Positions 1 to 8,223 are shown, numbered from the stretch's first letter. The stretch: DNA of 64,000 nt from Winogradskyella sp. MH6 (GCF_022810765.1 NZ_CP094494.1:3435065-3499064); one strand, 5' to 3'. Notes: generated from the sequence alone by a model not told the origin. Numbers and translations: made by a program.

Positions 1-506
1 ATGTTTGCTGCAAGATTTTAGAACGATCTATAAAACATATAGACAAACAAATAGAAGCCTTAGAAAGCCAGATGAAAACATTGGTAAAGACCGATGATAC
101 CTTAAGGCAAAACTATGAGTTGCTGCGTTCGGTAAAAGGCGTAGGTCTTATACTTAGCTGCCAATTGCTCTACCACACCTCTAACTTTATTAAATTCAGT
201 ACATGGAGAACCTTTTCAAGTTATTGTGGTATAGCACCGTTCGAGTACAGTTCAGGAAGCTCAATAAGACGGCGAAAACAGAGCCATTATATAGGTGATA
301 GAAAAATGAAGACCCTATTGAGCATGGCAGCCGTATCAGCTATTCAATCAGACCAAGAACTTAAGAAATACTACCATAGAAAACTCGAAGAAGGTAAACA
401 CAAAATGATAGCCTTAAACAATGTTAGAAACAAAATATTGGCAAGAAGTTTTGCAGTAATAAAAAGAGGTACGCCCTTTGTAAATATAGCAGCTGTAAAT
501 TATTAA
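1..506 (+). mobile_element. IS110-family transposase, 3' part (cut by window edge)
   Basis: The frame is open from base 3 and ends at TAA 504-506, so the gene starts before the window; the ATG at 72 is internal. The visible 168 codons match the C-terminal Transposase_20 (IS116/IS110/IS902) domain: a helix-hairpin-helix-like SVKGVG segment, then FSSYCGIAPFEYSSGSS, a basic RRRKQ run and a terminal helix ending in VNY. IS110 elements use a DEDD catalytic domain at the N-terminus, not visible here, plus this C-terminal domain, and they lack terminal inverted repeats, so the element's right end cannot be placed by eye. The reading frame shows no stop or frameshift, so the copy may be intact. It borders the accessory region that runs to clpB. 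Confidence 0.88.
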
Positions 507-765
507 AAAAACACTTGTTTTTTACCTTGGAATACGTATAACCGTCAGTTACGGATTTAAAGTTAAGAATTTTCGGTTAAGCACTTGCGTTAGACAAACC
601 TTTAGGTTCGGCGTAGCCAACTCCGAGTGGATTCGAAAGCCTGTCCTGAGCCCTGTCGAAGGGTAGTCGAATCCGCCACCAAAGGCAGAGTTCAACACCA
701 AGCACAATGAACTCAAGCCTTACTTGACCTCATTGATGCTTAATTGTTGGCTGTAGTGTTTTTTT
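507..765. other. Intergenic segment with hairpin repeat
   Basis: This gap of about 260 bases lies between the transposase and the DinB-like gene and holds no convincing gene. It contains GC-richer DNA than its surroundings, including an 8-bp inverted pair GGATTCGA (629-636) and TCGAATCC (667-674). Between them is the CCTGTCCTGAGCCCTGTCGAAG motif family that recurs between genes in many Bacteroidota. Near 743-756 the string ATTGTTGGCTGTAGTG resembles one arm of the attC-like palindrome found after the next gene, but the match is weak. Confidence 0.5.
629..674. repeat. REP-like interspersed hairpin
   Basis: An 8-bp perfect inverted repeat flanks a 30-base GC-rich centre containing GAGCCCTGTCGAAGGG. 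I recognise this sequence type as a common intergenic repeat of flavobacterial genomes from general knowledge. Only one copy is visible in this window. Confidence 0.5.
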
Positions 766-1233
766 TCAATCCCATATGTTTGGTCGATCAATTTTCATTG
801 CTCTTAAATACGACAGAAATTGTCCTGCGTGAACTGATTCGTGATATCCAATCCGTAACAAATATTTTGAAAGGATTTTCTTGTCTCCATTTCCAGGGTG
901 AACGATTTCGGTTTCGTTTAATTCCTTATCCGAAAAATGTTCAATACTTTCTATAAATGCTTTTCTATGAGGTTCGGCAAATTCAAGTTCGTCTGTAACG
1001 TTAATGAATGGTCGGTTTTCCCAAGGTGTTCTATAATTTTTCATATCACCTTGATTAATAATAATATTCCATCCATAATCAGCCTCCAAAATGTGTCTTA
1101 TCATTTCTGAGGCACTCATAGCTTTTTCGTCAGGTTTCCAATTATAATATTTCTCAGGTAGCCCATTCCAAAGTTTTATACTTCTTCTCCTTATTTCTGT
1201 AAAATTTAAAGTTATAAGTTCAGATTGGGTCAT
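766..1233 (-). CDS. DinB-family protein
   Basis: A 155-residue protein with the size and layout of the DinB/YfiT four-helix-bundle superfamily. The usual metal-binding histidine triad can be assigned to H47 (in RHILEADYGW) and H131/H135 (in YHESVHAGQ). Family members bind a divalent metal and several are thiol-dependent transferases, such as bacillithiol transferases; the actual substrate cannot be read from sequence. A bacillithiol link is conceivable because ytxJ lies 1.2 kb away, but this is inference. The gene stands alone on the minus strand, with a palindromic attC-like element upstream of it, between it and the next gene. The start is the ATG at 1233. Confidence 0.8.
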   Translation of the reverse strand: MTQSELITLNFTEIRRRSIKLWNGLPEKYYNWKPDEKAMSASEMIRHILEADYGWNIIINQGDMKNYRTPWENRPFINVTDELEFAEPHRKAFIESIEHFSDKELNETEIVHPGNGDKKILSKYLLRIGYHESVHAGQFLSYLRAMKIDRPNIWD

Positions 1234-1295
1234 TTTCTTTGTTTTTATACATAATGTTTAAAATTATGTAGCCTTTATTCAGGACGGGTCATAAT

Positions 1296-1460
1296 TGTAC
1301 ACAACGGTCTCGGCTATGAGTAGTTGCGTGTTTTAGCACTTATCTTTGCAAGTACATACCAAACTGACACGAGCGCAGCGAACTGGCGCAAGCAAAATCC
1401 GCGAGGATTTTCAGAAGTAGCACAGAACAAGCAATTACTTATAGCCATTGTTGTGCGTTC
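1296..1460 (-). repeat. attC-like imperfect palindrome
   Basis: The left arm (1300-1330) starts CACAACGGTCTCGGCTATG and the right arm (1428-1456) ends GCCATTGTTGTGC. The reverse complement of the right arm aligns with the left arm over about 28 positions, sharing CACAAC, GGCTAT, AGTA, TTGC and TG, with three extra bases in the left arm. The centre holds a second hairpin (AAAATCC-gcga-GGATTTT, 1395-1412). The element ends nine bases from the stop codon of the minus-strand thioesterase gene. This is the arrangement of a cassette recombination site placed 3' of its gene. It does not fit the strict attC core consensus (RYYYAAC/GTTRRRY) at one position. Confidence 0.55.
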
Positions 1461-1464
1461 GTTT

Positions 1465-2235
1465 TTATATTTTTTTCCAAACTGTATTCGCTATTGCACA
1501 ATTTTTTTTGCTACTGTTTATTTTTATTGTATGCGAATAATATTTAAAATCATTATCTTCTGATTCAGTTTTTTCCAATTCTTTAGTTAACGAAATTATG
1601 TTGTCTCCATAATGAGCCTCCGAAACAAATCTACCGTCAATGGAATACAAATTGTAGTTGTTGATAATTTCGTCTGGAATTGACTCAACTACCCATTGTA
1701 AATATCTAATGTTGTTGACGTGTCTTATCATATCTGTATCGTATCTGTTAACCTTAAAGGATAGTTGAAAGTCCGCAACATCAATTGGTTCAATTTTTTT
1801 GGAAATATCTGCTCTAATTGATAAATCGTTGGATTCAGACCACTTTTCTTTTATTTCTTCAAATATTTGTGTTGGTCTTCGTCTTGCAATATCAAAGAAT
1901 ATCCATAAACCTTTTGCACGTCCAATTATATTGTTTTTTTCGTCATAAATAATGTTTTCTCTAAACCCTTTAATACTTGAGTATTTCGACATCCAAGTTC
2001 TAATGGTAATTTTTTCTTTGTATTTTGGATATCGCTCCATTTGCATTATTCCAGAGATTAAAACCCAACCTATATTTTTATCAGCTAACTGATACAAACT
2101 ATTATTTATTGATTGGCAATGTTCGGCAGCCGTTTCTTCTAACAGCGTAAGCATAGTTGTTGGCGAAGCAACTCCAAACTCATTCATCTCGAAATATCTT
2201 AATTCAAATGATTTGTCAAAATAATTTTTAGACAT
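1465..2235 (-). CDS. Acyl-ACP thioesterase-like protein
   Basis: A 256-residue protein of the acyl-ACP thioesterase family (PF01643 type), which releases free fatty acids from acyl carrier protein. It has the expected two consecutive hotdog folds. The N-terminal half runs from YFEMNEFGVASPTTMLTLLEE to the GLWIFFD strand. The C-terminal half carries VNRYDTDMIRHVNNIRYLQW, the family's conserved D-x-x-x-H-VNN-x-Y segment. It may act in lipid remodelling or supply free fatty acid. Its stop codon lies directly against the attC-like palindrome at 1296-1460. The opposite end of the unit also carries a CACAAC motif (2259-2264), so the gene looks like a single-gene cassette. The start is the ATG at 2235. 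Confidence 0.82.
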   Translation of the reverse strand: MSKNYFDKSFELRYFEMNEFGVASPTTMLTLLEETAAEHCQSINNSLYQLADKNIGWVLISGIMQMERYPKYKEKITIRTWMSKYSSIKGFRENIIYDEKNNIIGRAKGLWIFFDIARRRPTQIFEEIKEKWSESNDLSIRADISKKIEPIDVADFQLSFKVNRYDTDMIRHVNNIRYLQWVVESIPDEIINNYNLYSIDGRFVSEAHYGDNIISLTKELEKTESEDNDFKYYSHTIKINSSKKNCAIANTVWKKI

Positions 2236-2406
2236 ATACTATTCAATTTTAAATGACGCACAACGTTAGTATATACAAACCTAGCCAAAAAAGTACGCAT
2301 ATACAACCCTAATTATGTGTTATTCAGTACCTTTTAGCAAATTATGGCATAACCATATAAAAGTGAGTTATGTCGCACCTTAGCACATTCAAAACCATAC
2401 ACAGTT
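2236..2406. repeat. Partial attC-like arm and intergenic DNA
   Basis: GACGCACAACG at 2255-2265 repeats the CACAAC end of the palindrome at 1296-1460 and sits just upstream of the thioesterase start. GTATATAC and GCATATAC at 2268-2306 give weak inverted pairing. A clear right arm is not visible before ytxJ, so this is at best a degenerate site. Confidence 0.35.
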
Positions 2407-2784
2407 TTAGATATATGGCCCCAAATCCATGTCATTTATCCCGCCATGGCTCGCATGCGCCACCACTACTCCATTGCGTATCACCAAAAGTTGCGGAGAC
2501 TCGTGCATTACTTCAAATTTGTAACCCACCTCATTAGACACATCCCTGTAACTCAGCAAATCCAAATAATACAAATCAGCATTTAAGTCCAAATCATAGG
2601 CAGCAACAAACTGGTTCATCACCATTCTGCTAATCCCACAACGCGTAGAGTGCTTAAAAATAAGCTGCGTTTTCCCTTTAGACCGCTCAGCAATAGCATC
2701 CAATTGGTCAATACCGTTCAGAGCAATCCAAGGCAGTATCTTTTCTTCTTTAGGCTCAGATGAGCCAAACAATTTTTTAAACAT
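2407..2784 (-). CDS. ytxJ: Bacillithiol system bacilliredoxin YtxJ
   Basis: A 125-residue monothiol bacilliredoxin (YtxJ/BrxC type), thought to remove bacillithiol from S-bacillithiolated proteins. It has a thioredoxin-like fold. The active-site segment IFKHSTRCGISRMV carries a single cysteine, the strand LYYLDLLSYRDVSNEV follows, and the cis-proline segment is HESPQLLVIRNG. I start at the ATG at 2784 (MFKKLFGSS). A longer frame reaching 2895 reads into the intergenic repeat and has no family similarity. Bacteroidota commonly use bacillithiol, so the assignment fits the host. The upstream region is filled by hairpin repeats. Confidence 0.85.
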   Translation of the reverse strand: MFKKLFGSSEPKEEKILPWIALNGIDQLDAIAERSKGKTQLIFKHSTRCGISRMVMNQFVAAYDLDLNADLYYLDLLSYRDVSNEVGYKFEVMHESPQLLVIRNGVVVAHASHGGINDMDLGPYI

Positions 2785-2802
2785 TATAAATCTATTTTTT
2801 AA

Positions 2803-3544
2803 CGTCAGTTCGAGTGTCCCGACCGTGAGCGTCGGGATGTATCGAGAACCTTTGAAACTAAAATCTTCGTCAGTTCGAGTGAAATGCACCAGCATTTTGT
2901 ATCGAGAACCCTATCATAAAACCAAAACAATAACAAACCGTCACTGCGAGGCACAAAGCAGTCTCAAAAAATATCAAAAACCACCAAACCTCTATCCTAC
3001 GTCAGTTCGAGTGAAATGCAATAGCATTTTGTATCGAGAACCCTATTACAAAACCACAACAACAGCAAACCGTCACTGCAAGGCACAAAGCAGTCTCAAA
3101 ATATCAAAAACCATCAAACCTCTATCGTACGTCAGTTCGAGTGAAATGCACCAGCATTTTGTATCGAGAACCATATCATAAAACCTAAACAACAACAAAC
3201 CGTCACTGCGAGGCACAAAGCAGTCTCAAAAAATATCAAGAACCACCAAACCTCTATCCTACGTCAGTTCCAGTGAAATGCACCAGCATTTTGTATCGAG
3301 AACCATATCCTAAAACCAAAACAATAACAAACCGTCACTGCGAGGCACGAAGCAGTCTCAAAAAATATCAAGAACCACCAAACCTCTATCCTACGTCAGT
3401 TCGAGTGAAATGCACCAGCATTTTGTATCGAGAACCATCAACCTCATTTACAATTAAATACACCAGCATTTTGTATCCAAAACCTTAAAAACTAAAATCT
3501 TCGTCAGTTCGAGTGAAATGCGCCAGCATTTTGTATCGAGAACC
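2803..3544. repeat. Tandem array of two alternating hairpin repeats (~131-bp period)
   Basis: Element A (CGTCAGTTCGAGTG...TTTTGTATCGAGAACC, about 43 bp) begins near 2869, 3000, 3130, 3262, 3393 and 3502. A variant at 2803-2850 has the loop replaced by CCCGACCGTGAGCGTCGGG, and a partial copy lies at 3459-3483. Element B (CCGTCACTGCGAGGCAC(A/G)AAGCAGTCTC) lies between the A copies at about 2938, 3070, 3200 and 3332. Successive A copies are 130-132 bases apart. A forms a stem through AAATGC/GCATTT and GTTC/GAAC; B forms ACTGC/GCAGT. Both resemble interspersed hairpins known from flavobacterial genomes. Open frames across the array are artefacts of the repeat. Confidence 0.9.
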
Positions 3545-3589
3545 ACCATTGCAACACCATAGCATAGCAACCCCAAACAACCAGTTCAC

Positions 3590-3665
3590 CCGTATCTCCT
3601 TCGGGTCTCCTCCGGCTTTCCTTCGGCTTTCCTTCGGGTCTCCTTCGGGTATAAGACGGGTTAAC
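3590..3665. repeat. Short CCTTCGG-rich direct repeats
   Basis: Six near-copies of a roughly 11-base unit (TCTCCTTCGGG, TCTCCTCCGGC, TTTCCTTCGGC and similar) follow one another. They are bounded by ACCCGTAT on the left and ATAAGACGGGT on the right, which pair partly with each other. The block is clearly richer in G+C than the flanking DNA. It directly follows the hairpin array. Confidence 0.75.
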
Positions 3666-3897
3666 CCAATAGCACAACCACAACAAACAACAGACAAAAA
3701 GTCATTTCAATCCCAATAAAATCAGTCATTTTGTCGTTTTTATAGTACCAAATACAAATGGTAAGATAATTGCCTAAAGATAACCAAACACAACAATAAA
3801 ATAAAACAATAAAGATGTCATTCAGAGCGTAAGCGAAGAATCTCTTAGTAGATTACAACGTCCTACGCATCGTAATAACACTAAAACAAAACACAAT
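3666..3897. other. Upstream region of clpB with an interspersed repeat
   Basis: This stretch holds no gene. At 3816-3846 it contains GTCATTCAGAGCGTAAGCGAAGAATCTC, a familiar type of interspersed Bacteroidota repeat. The rest is AT-rich and should hold the clpB promoter. I could not pick out a heat-shock or TAnnTTTG box with confidence. Confidence 0.45.
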
Positions 3898-6504
3898 ATG
3901 AACTTTAATAATTATACCATAAAATCGCAAGAAGCCATACAGCAAGCACAACAGCTTGCACAAGGCTTTGGGCATCAACAAATAGAAAACGAGCACATAT
4001 TCAAAGCCCTATTCGAAGTTGATGAAAACGTACTACCATTCATCCTTAAAAAACTGAATGTTAATGTCTCATTATTACAACAAATACTAGACAAAGAACT
4101 ACAGAGCTTTCCTAAAGTTTCAGGAGGAGACATCATGCTCTCTCGCGAAGCTAGCAAAGCCCTAAACGAAGCATCGATCATCGCCAAAAAAATGAACGAT
4201 GACTACGTATCTATAGAGCATTTAATATTGGCAATAATTAAGTCCAACAGCAAAATCGCCCAGATTTTAAAAGACCAAGGCGTTACAGAAAAAGGACTCA
4301 ACTCAGCCATTGAGGAACTGCGTAAAGGCGATAGAGTAACATCTCAAAGCCAAGAGGAAACCTATAACGCTTTAAACAAATACGCTAAAAACCTCAACCA
4401 ATTAGCACAAGATGGCAAGCTAGACCCTGTTATTGGCCGCGATGAAGAGATTCGTAGAATACTTCAAATCCTATCGCGTCGTACCAAAAACAACCCAATC
4501 TTGGTTGGTGAGCCAGGTACTGGTAAAACAGCCATTGCAGAAGGTTTAGCACATCGTATCATAGATGGTGACGTACCAGAGAACCTAAAAGACAAACAAA
4601 TCTTTGCCTTAGATATGGGAGCATTAATTGCAGGTGCTAAATATAAAGGTGAGTTCGAAGAGCGTCTTAAAGCCGTTATCAAGGAAGTAACCACTAGCGA
4701 AGGTGATATCGTCCTATTCATCGACGAAATCCACACCCTTGTTGGCGCAGGTGGTGGCCAGGGAGCTATGGATGCAGCAAACATCCTTAAACCTGCCTTA
4801 GCACGTGGAGAACTGAGAGCCATTGGTGCCACTACGCTAGATGAGTACCAAAAGTACTTCGAGCAAGACAAAGCATTAGAAAGACGCTTCCAAAAGGTAA
4901 CGGTAAATGAGCCAGATACAGAGAGTGCCATTTCCATCCTTCGTGGTATTAAAGAAAAGTACGAAGCACACCACAAAGTGCGTATCAAGGACGAAGCTAT
5001 TATTGGTGCTGTAGAGTTATCAAACCGATACATTACCAATCGTTTCTTACCAGACAAAGCGATTGACCTTATGGATGAAGCCGCTTCTAAGTTACGCATG
5101 GAAATAAACTCTAAACCAGAGGAATTGGATGTCCTAGACCGTAAGATTATGCAGCTTGAAATTGAGCACGAAGCTCTTAAACGTGAAAAGGACGAAACCA
5201 AATTAAAAGCCTTAAAAGCTGAATTGGCAAATCTTAAAGAAGAACGTAACGAGCTCAATGCCAAGTGGAAGTCTGAAAAAGAAACAGTTGAAAACGTTCA
5301 GAACATAAAGCAAGAAATAGAAAACTATAAGCTTGAAGCCGAACGTGCAGAGCGTGAAGGTGATTATGGTAAGGTTGCAGAAATTCGTTACGGAAAGATA
5401 AAAGAAGCCACAGAAAAGCTTGAAGCGTATCAAAAACAACTGGCAGAACAGCAAGACAATGCCTTAATTAAAGAGGAAGTTACTTATGAAGATGTCGCTG
5501 ATGTTGTAGCAAAATGGACAGGAATTCCTGTAACCAAAATGATACAAAGTGAGCGCGAAAAGCTTTTAAATCTCGAAGACGAATTGCACAAACGTGTGGT
5601 AGGTCAAGAAGAAGCTATTGAAGCCGTGAGTGATGCCGTGCGTAGATCTAGAGCAGGTCTGCAAAACCCAAACAAACCTATTGGCACCTTCTTATTCTTA
5701 GGTACAACTGGTGTTGGTAAAACAGAGCTGGCAAAAGCATTGGCAGAATACTTGTTTGATGATGAAAACGCCATGACACGTATAGATATGAGTGAATATC
5801 AAGAGCGTCATGCCGTGAGTAGATTGGTCGGTGCACCTCCAGGATATGTGGGTTATGATGAAGGTGGGCAGTTAACAGAAGCTGTAAGACGCAAACCATA
5901 TTCAGTAGTATTGCTAGATGAGATTGAAAAAGCGCATCCAGATACCTTCAACATCTTATTGCAAGTATTAGATGAAGGTCGTTTAACAGATAACAAAGGT
6001 CGTATTGCTGATTTCAAAAACACGATCATCATCATGACCTCAAACATGGGAAGCCAAATTATACAAGAACGTTTTGAGGCTACCAAGGATATTGAATCTG
6101 CCATGGAAGCAGCTAAAGTTGATGTATTAGGCTTATTAAAACAAAGTGTAAGACCTGAGTTTTTAAACCGTATTGATGATACCATAATGTTTACACCTTT
6201 AACTAAAGAAAACATTGTTGCCATTGTAGATTTACAATTAAAAGGTATCACCAAAATGATAGCACAACAAGGCATAACCTTTGATGCTACTCCAGAAGCA
6301 AAAGCGTATTTAGCAGACAAAGGCTATAATCCTGAGTATGGTGCAAGACCTGTGAAAAGAGTCATACAAAAAGAAGTTCTAAATCAGTTGAGTAAAGAAA
6401 TCTTAGCTGGAAAAGTAACAACAGAAAGTATTATTCTTCTTGATGAGTTTGACGGACAATTGGTTTTTAGAAACCAAGGAGATTTAGTTGTAGAAGAGTT
6501 ATAA
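3898..6504 (+). CDS. clpB: ATP-dependent disaggregase ClpB
   Basis: A full-length 868-residue Hsp100 chaperone that, with DnaK, threads aggregated proteins through a hexameric pore in the cytoplasm. Two Clp_N repeats occupy about residues 1-150. The first AAA+ domain has Walker A GEPGTGKT (204-211) and Walker B VLFIDEI (272-278). The charged middle coiled coil that separates ClpB from ClpA/ClpC runs from about 405 to 525. The second AAA+ domain has GTTGVGKT (602-609) and LLDE near 672-675, followed by the D2-small domain. The GYVGYDEGG pore-loop region is present. The start at 3898 gives the usual MNFNNYTIKSQEA N-terminus. Downstream hairpins at 6505-6617 probably end the transcript. Confidence 0.97.
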   Translation: MNFNNYTIKSQEAIQQAQQLAQGFGHQQIENEHIFKALFEVDENVLPFILKKLNVNVSLLQQILDKELQSFPKVSGGDIMLSREASKALNEASIIAKKMNDDYVSIEHLILAIIKSNSKIAQILKDQGVTEKGLNSAIEELRKGDRVTSQSQEETYNALNKYAKNLNQLAQDGKLDPVIGRDEEIRRILQILSRRTKNNPILVGEPGTGKTAIAEGLAHRIIDGDVPENLKDKQIFALDMGALIAGAKYKGEFEERLKAVIKEVTTSEGDIVLFIDEIHTLVGAGGGQGAMDAANILKPALARGELRAIGATTLDEYQKYFEQDKALERRFQKVTVNEPDTESAISILRGIKEKYEAHHKVRIKDEAIIGAVELSNRYITNRFLPDKAIDLMDEAASKLRMEINSKPEELDVLDRKIMQLEIEHEALKREKDETKLKALKAELANLKEERNELNAKWKSEKETVENVQNIKQEIENYKLEAERAEREGDYGKVAEIRYGKIKEATEKLEAYQKQLAEQQDNALIKEEVTYEDVADVVAKWTGIPVTKMIQSEREKLLNLEDELHKRVVGQEEAIEAVSDAVRRSRAGLQNPNKPIGTFLFLGTTGVGKTELAKALAEYLFDDENAMTRIDMSEYQERHAVSRLVGAPPGYVGYDEGGQLTEAVRRKPYSVVLLDEIEKAHPDTFNILLQVLDEGRLTDNKGRIADFKNTIIIMTSNMGSQIIQERFEATKDIESAMEAAKVDVLGLLKQSVRPEFLNRIDDTIMFTPLTKENIVAIVDLQLKGITKMIAQQGITFDATPEAKAYLADKGYNPEYGARPVKRVIQKEVLNQLSKEILAGKVTTESIILLDEFDGQLVFRNQGDLVVEEL

Positions 6505-6617
6505 ACAGACTGTAACAATATAGTCTGTAAATAGTCTTTATATTGATTGGTTGGTTAAAGCAACACTGAAATAAATTCGAAAAGCTATCGGATTATGGAT
6601 GTGTTGCTTTCCTTTTT
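6505..6617 (+). terminator. Two hairpins after clpB
   Basis: ACAGACT (6505-6511) pairs with AGTCTGT (6522-6528) immediately after the clpB stop. A second, larger hairpin pairs AAAGCAACAC (6557-6566) perfectly with GTGTTGCTTT (6601-6610) and is followed by CCTTTTTG. The 34-base loop is long for an intrinsic terminator, so the second element could also be a 3'-UTR or small-RNA structure. Confidence 0.5.
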
Positions 6618-6686
6618 GTAACAAATTGCTCTATTAGACTACAAACAGATGAAATTTTAAGCACTTTATAAAATAAACCATCTATT

Positions 6687-7550
6687 ATGAAACGTATTTT
6701 ATCGCTACTTGTTATTACAACACTATCAATATTTTCAATTACTGCTCAAGAAATAGAAAATTCAACCTTATGGAAAATTGAAGGTAATGGGCTAGAGTCT
6801 CCTTCGTATTTATTCGGAACTATCCACATGACATGCGATGCTACTCTAGAGGATGATGTAAAAAAAGCTCTAGACGAAACTACTCAGATAGTTATGGAAC
6901 TAGATATGGACGATCCTAGCATGCAAAGCAAAGTAATGCAAGGCATGTATCTAAAAGACGGAAAAACATTAAAAGATTTTGTATCTGACGAAGAATACAA
7001 ATCAATTGACTCTCTTTTTACCAATAATATGGGCATGTCTGTAAAGCTATTAGAAAATGTGAAACCTTTTTTCCTTATGTCTATGTTTTACCCTAAAATG
7101 ATTGACTGCCAGATGCAATCTTTTGAATTAGAGTTAACCAAAATTGCATCAGAGCAAAAAGAGGAAATCTATGGTCTTGAAACGATTGAAGAACAAATAA
7201 AGGTTTTTGATGGCATACCTCTAGAGGATCAGTATGCAGATTTAATCCGAATGGCTAAAGATAATCTAGCATTCGATAAAACAACGTTTTCTAAAATGCT
7301 TAAAATTTATAAGGAAGAAGATATTAACGCACTAATTGATATAATGGATGATGATACTAATAGTACCATGTCAAAACATCAAGATGTACTTTTGGAGCAA
7401 CGTAATAAAAACTGGATTTCAAAAATTGGTGAATATGCCAAAGAGCAACCGACATTTTTTGGTGTTGGCGCAGGTCATCTTCCAGGGGAGAATGGAGTTA
7501 TACAGCTTTTAAGAAATGCCGGATACACAGTTACAGCTGTACTAGAGTAA
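6687..7550 (+). CDS. TraB/GumN-family exported protein
   Basis: A 287-residue protein with an N-terminal signal peptide (about residues 1-21, ending SITAQE). The rest has the TraB/GumN (Tiki-like) fold: the SYLFGTIHM motif at about 40-48 with the first conserved GT-H, and the second conserved GVGAGHLPG at about 259-267 near the C-terminus. Tiki-type relatives are membrane or secreted metalloproteases. The bacterial GumN/TraB branch has no settled function, so protease activity is inference only. It is probably periplasmic. It is transcribed alone between clpB and a bidirectional terminator, with no visible functional partner. Confidence 0.8.
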   Translation: MKRILSLLVITTLSIFSITAQEIENSTLWKIEGNGLESPSYLFGTIHMTCDATLEDDVKKALDETTQIVMELDMDDPSMQSKVMQGMYLKDGKTLKDFVSDEEYKSIDSLFTNNMGMSVKLLENVKPFFLMSMFYPKMIDCQMQSFELELTKIASEQKEEIYGLETIEEQIKVFDGIPLEDQYADLIRMAKDNLAFDKTTFSKMLKIYKEEDINALIDIMDDDTNSTMSKHQDVLLEQRNKNWISKIGEYAKEQPTFFGVGAGHLPGENGVIQLLRNAGYTVTAVLE

Positions 7551-7552
7551 AC

Positions 7553-7584
7553 AAAAAAAAGAGCCTTAAAAAGGCTCTTTTTTT
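7553..7584. terminator. Bidirectional intrinsic terminator
   Basis: GAGCCTT (7561-7567), loop AAA, AAGGCTC (7571-7577), with an A-run on the left and seven T residues on the right. It serves both the plus-strand TraB/GumN gene and the convergent OmpW-like gene. Confidence 0.93.
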
Positions 7585-7602
7585 CCAAATAATTGTTTCA
7601 AT

Positions 7603-8223
7603 TTAAAACTTCATACCAACACCAAGACCAACTATTAATGGGTCGATATTAACTTCTGATGTATCAGGTGCTCCATTTACCGTAACATCAGTTTTAAGGA
7701 ATAATTTCTTTACATCTAAGTTTAAGAACCACTTATCATTTAAATTATAATCCAAACCTGCCTGTAAAGAGAAACCAAATGAATTATCATACTCTATATC
7801 ATCTAAGTCACCTTCATCAACACCATAAAATATAGTATAATTAACACCTGCTCCTACATATGGTTTAAAATCGTTAGCATAAAAATGGTATTGCAAATTT
7901 AAAGTTGGAGGCAATAACCAAACGTGTCCTAAATCTAGAGATCCACCACCATCAATATCTAAATCTACATTATGTTTTGTTGTACCTAATATTAACTCAA
8001 CAGCCAAATTTTTAGAGAAAAAGTAAGTGAAGTCTAATTCTGGAACAAAAGCCGTGCTAATATCTACATCTGCACCATCAATATCATCATCAGGAGAAGG
8101 TATTACAGAAATTAATCTTAAACGTGCTTGCCACTTATTATAATCATCAGTAGCATCAGTGTCTTGTGCACTTAGGTTGAATGTTAACCCTATCAATAAA
8201 GTAAATAATAATAAATTTTTCAT
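7603..8223 (-). CDS. OmpW-family outer-membrane beta-barrel protein
   Basis: A 206-residue protein with a signal peptide (about 1-19, ending NLSAQ) and OmpW-family strands. WQARLRLISVIP follows the N-terminus, FVPELDFTYFFSKNLAVELILGTTKH lies in the middle, VWLLPPTLNLQYHFYANDFKPYVGAGVNYT follows, and the terminal strand ends in phenylalanine (GLGVGMKF), as outer-membrane barrels do. OmpW proteins form eight-stranded barrels with a hydrophobic side channel for small nonpolar molecules. A possible -7 box lies at 8246-8253. The gene is convergent with the TraB/GumN gene and shares its terminator. Confidence 0.88.
   Translation of the reverse strand: MKNLLLFTLLIGLTFNLSAQDTDATDDYNKWQARLRLISVIPSPDDDIDGADVDISTAFVPELDFTYFFSKNLAVELILGTTKHNVDLDIDGGGSLDLGHVWLLPPTLNLQYHFYANDFKPYVGAGVNYTIFYGVDEGDLDDIEYDNSFGFSLQAGLDYNLNDKWFLNLDVKKLFLKTDVTVNGAPDTSEVNIDPLIVGLGVGMKF

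Noticed and set aside
1324..1563. Plus-strand frame of 79 codons over the attC-like palindrome and the thioesterase 3' end
   Set aside because: It crosses a palindrome and runs antisense to a recognised gene; hydrophobic residues arise from the A/T-rich antisense strand.
2803..3544. CRISPR array
   Set aside because: The period is about 131 bases, two different hairpins alternate, the sequence between them is itself repeated, and no cas genes are present.
2825..3719. Open frames of 60-118 codons across the hairpin array and the CCTTCGG block on both strands
   Set aside because: They repeat the same peptide with the period of the DNA repeat and have no start context, domain or partner; they are by-products of the repeats.
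4464..5264. Minus-strand frame of 266 codons inside clpB
   Set aside because: It lies wholly antisense to a well-conserved gene and shows only serine/arginine-rich antisense composition.
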